DNA of 64,000 bases. Source: Nocardioides sp. YIM 152315. GTDB lineage: Bacteria > Actinomycetota > Actinomycetes > Propionibacteriales > Nocardioidaceae. The DNA lies in the NCBI RefSeq assembly GCF_029210375.1, contig NZ_JARGER010000037.1:355342-419341 (forward strand), written 5' to 3'. Below the pieces are notes generated by a model, which ran no database searches, was not told the origin of the DNA, and saw only the letters and a program-made list of their open reading frames with translations. Below are positions 9,153 to 19,058 of this stretch, piece after piece; positions within the stretch are counted from its first letter, which is position 1; each line of letters starts with the position of its first letter. The position numbers and the translations under genes were made by a program.

Positions 9153-9185
9153 TGGATCGACCGCGGCGGCGCCGCGGTCGATCCA
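9153..9185. terminator. Strong hairpin, likely terminator
   Basis: A perfect 15-bp inverted repeat, TGGATCGACCGCGGC, with a three-base loop (ggc), no U-tract. It lies 48 bp downstream of the MMPL stop and beyond the rightward gene ending at 9001, so it can serve either strand. Confidence 0.6.
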
Positions 9186-9232
9186 CCAGTGTCCGCTGGA
9201 CGACCGGACGAAACGTGGGCGATGCCACTCCC

Positions 9233-11557
9233 TCAGGCGCGCGAGTCCTCGGTGGCGAGCTCGTCCAGCGCGTCGTCGTACGACGTGTCGCGCAGGTAGG
9301 GCCGGTCGAGCTTCTCGCCCTCGACGTCGACGACCGGCAGCAGCCGGTCGAGCCAGCGTGGCAGCCACCACGCCCTCTCGCCGAGCAGGTAGAGCGTCGC
9401 CGGGATCAACACCATGCGCACCAGGAACGCGTCGAAGACGACGGCGGCCGCCAGGGCGAACCCCATCGACTTGATGATCGCCTCGTCCTGGAGCATGAAC
9501 GCCGCGAAGACGGCGGTCATGATCGTCGCGGCCGCGGTGACGACGCGCGCGCTGTTGCGGAACCCGTCGACGACGGCGTCGCGCGTGGAGTAGCCGTGCA
9601 CGTGCGCCTCGCGCATCCGGCTGACGAGGAAGACCTGGTAGTCCATCGCGAGGCCGAAGACCAGTCCGACGAGGAAGATCGGCATGAAGCTGACGATCGG
9701 CTGGCCCTCCATCAGCCCGAAGGCGCCGTCCTGGAAGATCGCGACCGTGACGCCGAGCGTCGCGAGCACCGAGAGCAGGAAGCCGAGGGTGGCCGTCAGC
9801 GGCACCAGCACCGAGCGGAAGACGATCATCAGGAGCACGAACGCCAGTCCGATCACGACGAGCAGGTAGATCGGCAGGGCGTCGGCGAGCCGTTCGGAGA
9901 CGTCGACCTGGATCGCGGTCTGCCCGGTGACGCCGATCGTCGTGCCGGTCCGCGCCTCCAGGTCCGACTGTCCGTCGCGCAGGTCGCCGAGCAGCGCCTC
10001 CGTCTCGGTGTCGTCGGCGCTCGACGCCGGAGTGACCAGGATCTGCGCGCCGGTGCCGGCCTCGTTCATCGCGACCACTTGGGCGTTGACGACGTCGCCG
10101 AGTCCGCCGGCCCACGCGGTCACCTCGCCGATCGCGGCGCCGCGGTCGGAATCGTCGACGTCCCGAGCGTCGACCACGACCAGCAGCGGGGCCTGGCGGC
10201 CCTCGCCGAACGCCTCGGCGACGAGGTCGGAGGCCCGGCGCTGGGTCGTGTCCGACGCCGCGGTGCTGTCGGTCGGCAGGCCCAGGTGCAGACCCTTGAG
10301 CGGGATCGCCAGCGCGCCGAGCGCGACGACGACCGCGAGCACGAACGCGACCGGACGGCGGCCGACCAGGCGCGCCCAGCGGACCCCGTTGTTGAGCACG
10401 TGTCCGTCCGGCTCGCGGTGCGGGGCGTAGCGACGGACCCGGCCACCGAAGGCCCGGGACCCGAGCATGCCGAGGAGCGCCGGCAGCAGGGTCAGGGCGA
10501 CGAGCACCGCGACCAGCACCGTCGCCGCGGCCGCGAGACCCATCGTGGTGAGGAACGGGATCCCGACGACGGCCAGGGCGCTCAGCGCGATCAGCACGGT
10601 CAGCCCGGCGAAGACCACCGCGGAGCCCGCGGTCCCGACGGCGACGCCGACGGCCTCCTCGCGGTCCTCGGTGTGGTGGAGCTCGGTGCGGTAGCGGGCG
10701 AGGATGAAGAGCGTGTAGTCGATGCCGACCGCGAGGCCGATCATCGTGGCGAGCATCGGCGTCGTGGAGCCGATGTCCATGACCGCGGTCATCGCGGTGA
10801 TGCCGAGCATCCCGAGTCCGACGCCGAAGACGGCGGTGAGGATCGGCAGGCCGGCGGCGACCAGCGAGCCGAAGGTGAGCACGAGCACGACGAGCGCGAC
10901 GGCGATGCCGATCAGCTCGGACGTGCCGCCGACCTCGCCCATGCCGCTGAGACCGGAGCCATTGGCCTCGACGGTCAGGCCGGACCCACGGGCGTGCTCC
11001 ATGGCCGACGTCAGCTCGTCGACCGTGGAGGCCTCGACGTCGGCGGCGGTGTCGACGTCGAAGGTGAAGGCGATGGTGCCGACCCGACGGTCCTGGGACA
11101 GCGGGCTGAGCGCGGCGGCGTCGGCGCGCGCCACTCCCGGCGGGGTGCCGCTCTGCTCGGCCGACTGCACGAGCTGCTGGCGCTGGGCGTCGGCCGCCTG
11201 CACCGGGTTCGCGAGCTGCGGGTCGTCGGGCATCTGGGGCAGCGCGGCCAGGTCGCCCACGAGGGCGTCGACCGCGGCGGCGTACTTCTTCTCCTCGAGG
11301 GTGTGTCCCTCGGGGGCGGCGACGACGACGCTAACGTCGGCGGAGTCCAGCGCGTCCCCGGCGTCGGGGAAGAGCTGCTGCTGGAGGTCCTGGGCCTTCT
11401 CCGACGGGATGCCGGGGATGGAGAGGGCGTCGGTCATCGGCTTGGAGAAGCCGACGGCGACGGCGCCGACGGCGAGCATCGCGACGATCCAGCCGGCGAT
11501 GAAGACCGGCCACCGCCGGTAGGCGGCCTTGCCGAGTCGGTGGAGCAGGGTGGCCAT
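9233..11557 (-). CDS. MMPL-family RND transporter
   Basis: 774 residues. The layout is duplicated: one N-terminal helix, a large extracytoplasmic loop, about five or six helices containing GLAVGIDYTLFILARYR, then a second loop and helix set containing GLAMDYQVFLVSRMRE. The paired G.x.D.Y signatures are the proton-relay helices of MMPL exporters, which move lipids, siderophores or drugs. The start is ATG 11557. The same frame stays open to 12157 but that part is the shadow of the TetR gene. It is co-directional with, and 34 bp after, tetR. Confidence 0.92.
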   Translation of the reverse strand: MATLLHRLGKAAYRRWPVFIAGWIVAMLAVGAVAVGFSKPMTDALSIPGIPSEKAQDLQQQLFPDAGDALDSADVSVVVAAPEGHTLEEKKYAAAVDALVGDLAALPQMPDDPQLANPVQAADAQRQQLVQSAEQSGTPPGVARADAAALSPLSQDRRVGTIAFTFDVDTAADVEASTVDELTSAMEHARGSGLTVEANGSGLSGMGEVGGTSELIGIAVALVVLVLTFGSLVAAGLPILTAVFGVGLGMLGITAMTAVMDIGSTTPMLATMIGLAVGIDYTLFILARYRTELHHTEDREEAVGVAVGTAGSAVVFAGLTVLIALSALAVVGIPFLTTMGLAAAATVLVAVLVALTLLPALLGMLGSRAFGGRVRRYAPHREPDGHVLNNGVRWARLVGRRPVAFVLAVVVALGALAIPLKGLHLGLPTDSTAASDTTQRRASDLVAEAFGEGRQAPLLVVVDARDVDDSDRGAAIGEVTAWAGGLGDVVNAQVVAMNEAGTGAQILVTPASSADDTETEALLGDLRDGQSDLEARTGTTIGVTGQTAIQVDVSERLADALPIYLLVVIGLAFVLLMIVFRSVLVPLTATLGFLLSVLATLGVTVAIFQDGAFGLMEGQPIVSFMPIFLVGLVFGLAMDYQVFLVSRMREAHVHGYSTRDAVVDGFRNSARVVTAAATIMTAVFAAFMLQDEAIIKSMGFALAAAVVFDAFLVRMVLIPATLYLLGERAWWLPRWLDRLLPVVDVEGEKLDRPYLRDTSYDDALDELATEDSRA

Positions 11558-11591
11558 GGGTGTGGGCTTCCTGTGGGTGGGCGGGTGAGTG

Positions 11592-12182
11592 TCAGGCGAG
11601 CAGGGCGCGGGCGTCGCGCAGCTGCTCCTCGAAGAGGTCGACCAGGGTGCGGTCGTCGTCGGCGGTGAAGCGATCCAGCGCGACGTCGAGCAGCGCCAGC
11701 AGGAGCCGGAGCAGGAGCCGGGCCCGCGAGGCGCCGAAGTCGGCGCCTTCGCGCTCGAGGACCAGCTCGGTGAACTCGATCGTGATCGTCTCGAAGCGCT
11801 GGTGCGCCGCCGCCAGGAGCCGCGGTTCTGCGGCGAGGATGCGGCGTGCACGCTGCGCCTGGTCGCGGTCGGGCTGCTTGACGGACATCGCGATGCGGAC
11901 GAGTTCGGTGAGGTCGTCGACGAGGTCGCCGTGCGGCCCCCCGGTGCGGAAGGCGTCGACGGCGGCCTCCGGGATCTCCGGCGGCTCGCCGAGCACCGCG
12001 TCGGTCTTGCTCGGGAAGTAGTTGAAGAGGGTGCGCCGCGAGACGTCGGCGGCCTCGGCCAGCTCCTCCATCGTGAAGCCGTCGAGCCCGTGCGCGGCGG
12101 TGAGCGCCTGGGCGCAGACCGTGATGCGGTGGCTGGTCTCCCAGCGCTTCTGCTCACGGAGCGTCATTGCACTATCGGTCAT
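11592..12182 (-). CDS. TetR-family transcriptional regulator of the adjacent MMPL pump
   Basis: 196 residues. The N-terminal helix-turn-helix is at about residues 20-65 (FTMEELAEAADVSRRTLFNYFPSK), the standard TetR pattern, followed by an all-helical ligand domain. Two possible starts exist: ATG 12182 and ATG 12167; neither has a good ribosome site, so a leaderless or weakly translated message is likely. The paired TGCA-type half-sites at 12167-12218 overlap both starts, which suggests autoregulation and ligand-induced derepression of the pump. TetR-pump pairing is established for the family; the ligand is unknown. Confidence 0.9.
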   Translation of the reverse strand: MTDSAMTLREQKRWETSHRITVCAQALTAAHGLDGFTMEELAEAADVSRRTLFNYFPSKTDAVLGEPPEIPEAAVDAFRTGGPHGDLVDDLTELVRIAMSVKQPDRDQAQRARRILAAEPRLLAAAHQRFETITIEFTELVLEREGADFGASRARLLLRLLLALLDVALDRFTADDDRTLVDLFEEQLRDARALLA

Positions 12183-12218
12183 GAAGTGCAGTTTTGCACC
12201 ATCGACTCATAAGTGCAA
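12167..12218. promoter_or_regulatory. Probable TetR operator region, four TGCA half-sites
   Basis: Four half-sites lie in 52 bp: TTGCACT (12167), AGTGCA (12185), TTGCAC (12194) and AAGTGCAA (12211), arranged as two inverted pairs of similar spacing. The middle two also form GTGCA-GTTT-TGCAC (12186-12199). They lie at the tetR start and in the 120-bp gap before the malic enzyme gene. Which pairing is bound cannot be decided by eye. Confidence 0.6.
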
Positions 12219-12301
12219 ATTCGCGCGCTGTTGTGGGGCTGATGGCTGCCATCGGCGGCCGGACTTGCCGGTAACCGCGCGACGGGGAGAGGGTTCGGGT
12301 C

Positions 12302-13678
<1,377 letters not shown>

Positions 13679-13726
13679 CGCCGACTCGGGCACGGCGGAA
13701 CCGTGAGGCAGCGGATGCACTGCCTG

Positions 13727-14875
13727 TCACGTCCGGCGGTGGAACTGGACCTTGCCGGTGGGCAGGTAGGTGGTGTCGTAGTTCGAATCGTGGGCGCGGT
13801 TGTGATGCCAGTGGCAGAGCAGGGTGCCGTTGTCGAGGTTGGTGGTGCCGCCGTCGGTCCAGCGGATGCGGTGGTGGGCGTGGAGTCCGGTGGTGTGGTC
13901 GCAGCCCTCGGCGGTGCAGCCGTGGTCGCGGAGGAGCATCGCGACCCGCTGGTGCTCGGTGAAGTACCGCCGCTTCCGACCGAGGTCCAGCGGGATGGAG
14001 TCGCCGCCGAGGACGGCGGGGATGATCCCGGCCTCGCACGCGAGCCGTCGGGCCAGCGCCGGTGAGATCTTCTCGCCGGTGTCGAGCACGCCGGCCTTCT
14101 CGAGGCGGTCGAGGAGGACGTCGAGGTCGATCAGGACGGTGACGGTGGCGTTGACGCCGCCGGTGTGGGGGAGGCGGTGGGTGGGGTAGCGCTCGATGAG
14201 CTCGCAGAACGCCCGCCCGAGCGCCTCCGGGGTCGGCCTCCGCTCCACACCAGCACCGTGGGTGGCGGCCTGGTGCTTGGGTGCGGTGATCGCGCTCAGC
14301 GCCTTCTTCAGGGCGGCGCCGTGGTAGGTGGGGATGGTGAAGGTCCCGTGGGCCTGGCCCTGTCCGTCGTCGTACATCCGGAACGCACAGGCCTTCGCGG
14401 CGGCGTTCTCTTCTGCTTCGAGTTGGGCGGCTTCGTGGGCGTCGGCCTCCTCGGGCGCGACGACCTCGTAGAGGTGCCGGCCGAGGTGGTTGAGCGCCTT
14501 CGCGTCGTGATCCCGGGCCTGGGCGAGCAGGTGAGCCTCGGCCTTCTCCCGCACGTCGGCGCCGAGGTCGGTGGGGAGGCGGTCGACCCAGCGGAGGATC
14601 ACCCGCGCCTGCTCCACCACCACGTCCCCGGCCGCGAGGGCGTCGCGGGTCAACGAGTGCTGTTCGAGGTCGTGGCCGAACCGGACCGCACGGTGTGCCT
14701 CCGCCCGCGTCGCCTTCGTTTCATGGGCGAGCCAGTTCGCCGCCGACGAGGCGCCGACGTCGGAGCCGATGTGGAGGTCGTCGGCGTGCGCGGCGACCCG
14801 GGCCTGCAGCTCGCTGATCTGTGCTGCCAACCGGGTGAGCTCGACCAGCGTGGTGCCGGTCTCGGCGGCGTCCAT
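13727..14875 (-). CDS. DUF222 / HNH endonuclease (13E12 repeat family)
   Basis: About 382 residues: the helical DUF222 domain (about 1-270) followed by an HNH nuclease motif, CTAEGCDHTTGLHAHHRIRW ... NLDNGTLLCHWHHNRAH, with the conserved Cys, His and Asn positions visible. These proteins occur in many copies in actinobacterial genomes (the M. tuberculosis 13E12 family) and are thought to be mobile or selfish; a cellular role is unproven. The start is ATG 14875 or GTG 14884. Repeated TCCACA-like words and a dispersed repeat occupy the 275 bp upstream. Confidence 0.88.
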   Translation of the reverse strand: MDAAETGTTLVELTRLAAQISELQARVAAHADDLHIGSDVGASSAANWLAHETKATRAEAHRAVRFGHDLEQHSLTRDALAAGDVVVEQARVILRWVDRLPTDLGADVREKAEAHLLAQARDHDAKALNHLGRHLYEVVAPEEADAHEAAQLEAEENAAAKACAFRMYDDGQGQAHGTFTIPTYHGAALKKALSAITAPKHQAATHGAGVERRPTPEALGRAFCELIERYPTHRLPHTGGVNATVTVLIDLDVLLDRLEKAGVLDTGEKISPALARRLACEAGIIPAVLGGDSIPLDLGRKRRYFTEHQRVAMLLRDHGCTAEGCDHTTGLHAHHRIRWTDGGTTNLDNGTLLCHWHHNRAHDSNYDTTYLPTGKVQFHRRT

Positions 14876-15057
14876 GGACCACACGCTCGCGTCGACACCC
14901 GGTGTCGTGGTGTGGCCGCTGCGGTCATGGGTCTACTCAAGCACCGACCACCGACACTGCGACGCTCAGAACCCCATGTTCCACAGGGTCCTGGGTCACG
15001 AACAGGTCACGATCCACAGTGCTCATCCACACCCGGACCGACGTCCTGTGGAGGGAT

Positions 15058-15144
15058 GGTTTCGAGACAGGCGCCAGGGCGCCTTCCTCAACCACCGCGG
15101 CGGCGTACGGCGCCTGCCTCAACCACCGCCTGCCTCAACCGCCG
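15058..15144. repeat. Dispersed TTTCGAGA...CCTCAACCACCG repeat, copy 1, with partial tandem copies
   Basis: Bases 15058-15097 form a 40-bp unit: GGTTTCGAGA, a small hairpin (GGCGCCagGGCGCC) and CCTCAACCACCG. The 3' core CCTCAACCRCCG is then repeated at 15117-15128 and 15133-15144. A second full unit lies at 31298-31336. It sits between the DUF222/HNH gene and the secreted nucleotidase. The rest of the gap 14876-15149 holds only TCCACA-rich sequence (14970-15050) and no gene. Confidence 0.7.
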
Positions 15145-15149
15145 CGGGG

Positions 15150-18100
15150 TCAGTTCTGAGTGAGCCTCCCCTCGACCTGTGGGTTCACCGGGGCGTTGGC
15201 GGTGACGTAGTCGGTGGCGACCTGCATCAGGTCGTCGCCGGGTTGGAGCACGTCGGTGCCCTGGCCGAAGATCGTGTAGCCGTCGCCGCCGGTGTACATG
15301 AAGTCGTTGATGACCAGGCGCACCGGATCCCCGTCGGCGATGGGGGTCTCGGGCCCGCCGATGCCGTCGGGGGTCTTCCACATGCCGTCGATGACGGGCG
15401 TGGTGCCGGTGCAGTGGAAGGTCGCGCGCAGCCCGGAGACCTGGGGGAAGCGGCCGCTGTGGATCGACGAGTCGCACACGGGTGAGAAGCCGTTCTCGAA
15501 CGCGGTCCGCAGCTGCGCCCCGGTGACCGTGACGATCGTCGTGCGGTTGGCGAAGGGCAGCACGGCGAACATCTCGCCCCACGTGATCTCGCAGGCGGCC
15601 TCGCTGGCGCTGGGTGGCGAGCACACCAGGTCGGCGCGCAGCCCGCCGGAGTTCGTGTACGCCGCGTCGACGCCCGGGTACTTCAGGCGCATCGCGTCGG
15701 CGACCAGGTTGCCCATCTCGGACTCGTGGAGCCGGGCCGGGTCGCGCAGGATGTCGTCGGTCTGCGTGCCGATCACCTGGTTGCGCAGCACGGCCGTCTC
15801 GTCGTTCGCCTCGTCGATGATCGCCTGGACGTCGGAGCGTGCGTCGACCCCGAGGGTCTTCGCGATCCGGGTCGCGCCACCGGCCCAGGCCACGTCACCG
15901 CGGCGCACCATCAGCTGCAGCACCGAGTACGACGCGCCCGCGTTGACGCCCTCGGTGATCAGGATGTGCCCGCGCATCAGGTTGGAGACCCGGTGCGTGT
16001 GGCCGACGACCATCGCGTCCACCGTCGTGTCCTGGAGCGCGTCGGCGATGCCGAGGATCGGGCCCTCCCACTCGGTCCCCGGCGTGTTGCCGACCGGGTT
16101 CGTGCCCAGCGACGTGCCCTCGTGGATCACCACGACCTGGACCCTGACGCCGTGGCGTCGCAGCCGCTCCGACTCGGCCGCGATCCGCGGGGCCTCGTCG
16201 AGGAACTCCAGGCCCTCCGTGGCGCCGGCGGCGACCAGCTCGGGCGTCTGCGTGAGCCCGGCGCCGATCACGCCGACCTTGACTCCGTTGACGCGGAAGA
16301 CCGCCGAGGGCCGCACCCACGACGGCGCGCGCCCGGTCGCCTCGTCCACGATGTTGGTCGCGAGGAAGGGGAAGTCGGCGCGCTCCTGGTGCTCGAGCAG
16401 CCGGCTCACGCCGTAGTCGAACTCGTGGTTGCCGTACGACGTCGCGTCCAGGCCCCAGGCGTTCTCGACGTCGATGGCGGGCATGTCCTGCAGCAGCGCG
16501 GAGTTCGGCGGCGAGGCACCGACGTTGTCGCCGCCGGCCAGGATCAGGCCCTGGCCCGGCAGCGCGTCGAGCTCCTCGTCGAACATGCTCGCGAGGTACG
16601 CCGCGCCGCCGACGCGAGCGTTGATGGCGTTGTCGTAGGGCCGGGTCGTCGGGTCGAGCTGGCCGTGGAAGTCGTTGAGCCCCACGATCGGCACCGGCGT
16701 GTAGCGGTGGCCGTCGTCGGCGACGTCCAGCAGCACCTTGCCCTGGCTGTGCTGGGGCTCGGGGATCCCGAGCAGGAACGCCAGCGTCGGCGCGAGGTCG
16801 ATGGACCGCGCGGTCACCGAGCCCCGCGAGATGCCCTCGCCGCCGGCGAGGAAGGTCGCCCGCATGTTGACGTTGGCGTCGAGCGCCTGGACGTCGGGCA
16901 CGTAGCCGTGCTGGCCGAAGAAGTGCGAGGGCGCCACGAGCGTGCCCGGGGTCTCCGCGTCGAACTGGTACGGCGGGTACGCGAAGACGACCAGGTCGCC
17001 GGTGCGCGTCGGGTGCGCCATGTCGGCGGTGCTGTTCGGCCCGTTCGGGATGGCCCGCGCCTCGGCCTTCGTGTAGGCCCGGTCGATGACCTGCCAGCCC
17101 TCGGGCCGTCCGTCGTGGGTCCAATCGTTGGGGTCGGTGAGCCCGAGGTACTTGGCCTTGATCGCGGCGACCGTGGCCGCCTCCTGGTCCGCCGGCACCT
17201 GCTGGAACCCGCCTCCGGCGGGGTCGCGCCCGGCGAGGTTGAGGTAGACCTGCAGCGCGCCTCCTGCCCAGCACGCCTTGGCCATCCCGATCGTCTCGCC
17301 GGTGGCCGGGCGGCAGTTCGACGTCTGCGGCCGGGAGAGCAGGCCGAGCTCGACCAGCGGCAGGCTCGCGTCGACAGCGAGGAACTGCGGGGCGAAGCCG
17401 TGGTCGGAGCCCACGAACGTCGTCGGGTCCCGGCCGACCAGCGACCGCGCGAGCCGCAACGTCTGGTCCGACTCGCGGTAGGCCTCGCGGATGAACGACG
17501 CACGCTCGCGCACCCGGCCGTCCGGGTTGCCGTCGAGGTCGACGTCGTCGTACGCCGGGTTGCGCTCGCCGTTCGGCAGCCGCCTGCTGACGAGGCCGAG
17601 GAACTGGTGCTGGAACTCGTCGGTGGTCGGCATGCCGACCATCAGCAGGTCGGGCCGGTAGGTGCGGGCGACGTAGCGCAGGATCGGCCAGTGCGCGGTG
17701 GACCAGGCGAGCCCCTGCTCGACGTACGTCTCCTCGCTGGTGACGCCCGCCTCGAGGATCGCGAAGTCGGCGGCGGTCGAGGTGGGGAACTCGGCGGCCA
17801 GGAACTCGTCGAAGTCCTCGGGCTCCGGGTAGCCGGGCTCGCCCGGCCAGGTCGGCCAGCTGGCGATGGCCCGGCTCACCGAGGTGTGGAAGAGCCGCAC
17901 CCGGGACAGGTCGCGGGAGAGGGTCTCGACCTTGACCAGCATGCCCGCGGTCTTCCCGTCGAGCGCGCCGCCCTGGAGCGTCACCTTGACGTCTGCCCAC
18001 TCGCCCTCGCGCAGGTCGCCGACGGCGTCGGCGCCGCTCCGGGTCGTGGAGAGGAGCACCCGGTCGTACGCCGTGCGCCGGTCGTTGCGGCTGTCGTAGA

Positions 18101-18926
18101 GGTAGGCGTTGAGGCCGTACTTGTCGACGCCCCCGTCGAGCACCCGCAGCCGCATCTCGCGCGCGGGGCTGTAGGACCTCGGCACCTGGGTCCAGCCGGT
18201 GGCGGGCGTCGGGGCCGCCCCGGGGAACGGCTCCTGGCCGGCGTACCCGTCGGGGTGGTCGAACTGGAGGCCGAAGGAGCGGATGAACGGCTCGTCGTCG
18301 AAGATCGGCTCACCCGGCTGGCCGATGAAGTTGGTCGCGACCCCGCGGCCCGAGTGGAACGTCCGGAAGTCGATCGTCGGGCCCTGGATCGAGGCGTTGC
18401 GGCCGCCGGCCCACTCGACCTGGGCGACCTTGAGGCCGCCGCGCTCGGCGGACTCCGCGATCGACTCGGCCTGGAGCACACCGGGGTCGAAGGCTGCGGT
18501 GCGGTTGGCGAAGGGGTCGCCGTTCTTGTGGAACGTGTTGTTGGTGGAGCCGGTGACGCCCGGCCAGGCGCCGGTGGCCATCGTGTACCAGCCCGCGCCG
18601 GTGTTCGGCGGGGCCTGGGTGAGCATCCCGTTGCCGCGCGCCTTGACGCCGTGCCGGAGGAAGGAGCGCATCGTCGGCATCACGCCCTGGTCGGCGTACT
18701 TCTCGACGAGGTCCTGGCGCAGCCCGTCGGAGGCGAAGTACACGGCCGTGTCGGCCCGCGGGTCCCCGTGGCCGTGGCCGTGCCCGTGGCCGTGCCCGTG
18801 ACGGCCATGAGGGTTGCCGCCCGGTGCCGCTTCGGTGGGACCGGTGACGAGCGCCGTCGCGGCGGCCGGGGCGACCAGCGCGGCGACCGCGACGAGGACG
18901 GCGGATCGACGGTGTGAACGGTTCAC
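15150..18926 (-). CDS. Secreted phosphodiesterase (NPP/alkaline phosphatase fold) fused to a UshA-type 5'-nucleotidase
   Basis: 1258 residues from GTG 18926 (GGGAGGG precedes it). A signal peptide (about 1-33) leads into a Gly-His linker, GRHGHGHGHGHGHG at 41-54. A type I phosphodiesterase/alkaline phosphatase-like domain covers about 58-730 (metal site ASDGLRQD, VGSDHGFAP). A metallophosphoesterase covers about 745-1020 (NDFHGQLD, GGDNVG, GNHEFDYG, VVGHTHR), followed by the 5'-nucleotidase C-terminal domain (NSGGLRADL, LPFANRTTIVTVTG). Known families together would cleave nucleotide or glycerol phosphodiesters and then the monoester. The fused order is unusual. Confidence 0.88.
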   Translation of the reverse strand: MNRSHRRSAVLVAVAALVAPAAATALVTGPTEAAPGGNPHGRHGHGHGHGHGHGDPRADTAVYFASDGLRQDLVEKYADQGVMPTMRSFLRHGVKARGNGMLTQAPPNTGAGWYTMATGAWPGVTGSTNNTFHKNGDPFANRTAAFDPGVLQAESIAESAERGGLKVAQVEWAGGRNASIQGPTIDFRTFHSGRGVATNFIGQPGEPIFDDEPFIRSFGLQFDHPDGYAGQEPFPGAAPTPATGWTQVPRSYSPAREMRLRVLDGGVDKYGLNAYLYDSRNDRRTAYDRVLLSTTRSGADAVGDLREGEWADVKVTLQGGALDGKTAGMLVKVETLSRDLSRVRLFHTSVSRAIASWPTWPGEPGYPEPEDFDEFLAAEFPTSTAADFAILEAGVTSEETYVEQGLAWSTAHWPILRYVARTYRPDLLMVGMPTTDEFQHQFLGLVSRRLPNGERNPAYDDVDLDGNPDGRVRERASFIREAYRESDQTLRLARSLVGRDPTTFVGSDHGFAPQFLAVDASLPLVELGLLSRPQTSNCRPATGETIGMAKACWAGGALQVYLNLAGRDPAGGGFQQVPADQEAATVAAIKAKYLGLTDPNDWTHDGRPEGWQVIDRAYTKAEARAIPNGPNSTADMAHPTRTGDLVVFAYPPYQFDAETPGTLVAPSHFFGQHGYVPDVQALDANVNMRATFLAGGEGISRGSVTARSIDLAPTLAFLLGIPEPQHSQGKVLLDVADDGHRYTPVPIVGLNDFHGQLDPTTRPYDNAINARVGGAAYLASMFDEELDALPGQGLILAGGDNVGASPPNSALLQDMPAIDVENAWGLDATSYGNHEFDYGVSRLLEHQERADFPFLATNIVDEATGRAPSWVRPSAVFRVNGVKVGVIGAGLTQTPELVAAGATEGLEFLDEAPRIAAESERLRRHGVRVQVVVIHEGTSLGTNPVGNTPGTEWEGPILGIADALQDTTVDAMVVGHTHRVSNLMRGHILITEGVNAGASYSVLQLMVRRGDVAWAGGATRIAKTLGVDARSDVQAIIDEANDETAVLRNQVIGTQTDDILRDPARLHESEMGNLVADAMRLKYPGVDAAYTNSGGLRADLVCSPPSASEAACEITWGEMFAVLPFANRTTIVTVTGAQLRTAFENGFSPVCDSSIHSGRFPQVSGLRATFHCTGTTPVIDGMWKTPDGIGGPETPIADGDPVRLVINDFMYTGGDGYTIFGQGTDVLQPGDDLMQVATDYVTANAPVNPQVEGRLTQN

Positions 18927-19022
18927 GGCACCCTCCCAGGACCGAAGCTGGAGCCTCGCCCGGAGAGTCGTGAGGACGGCAGACCCGAGTGCAGCTCCCC
19001 CGATGGGATCGAACCTCTCGCG

Positions 19023-19054
19023 CCCGACCCGGGCCGTCAAGGCCCGAAATCGGG
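19023..19054 (-). terminator. Hairpin after the MMPL gene
   Basis: GGGCC-gtcaa-GGCCC with an outer CCCG/CGGG pair, immediately downstream of the MMPL stop at 19059. The gap 18927-19058 contains no gene. Confidence 0.45.
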
Positions 19055-19058
19055 TACG

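Noticed and set aside
18770..18800. Phase-variable microsatellite
   Set aside because: The repeat steps are six bases and encode Gly-His, so slippage would change tract length but not switch the gene off.
15726..18917. 1063-codon ORF on the plus strand
   Set aside because: Antisense shadow of the phosphodiesterase/nucleotidase gene; composition is low-complexity and no motif is present.
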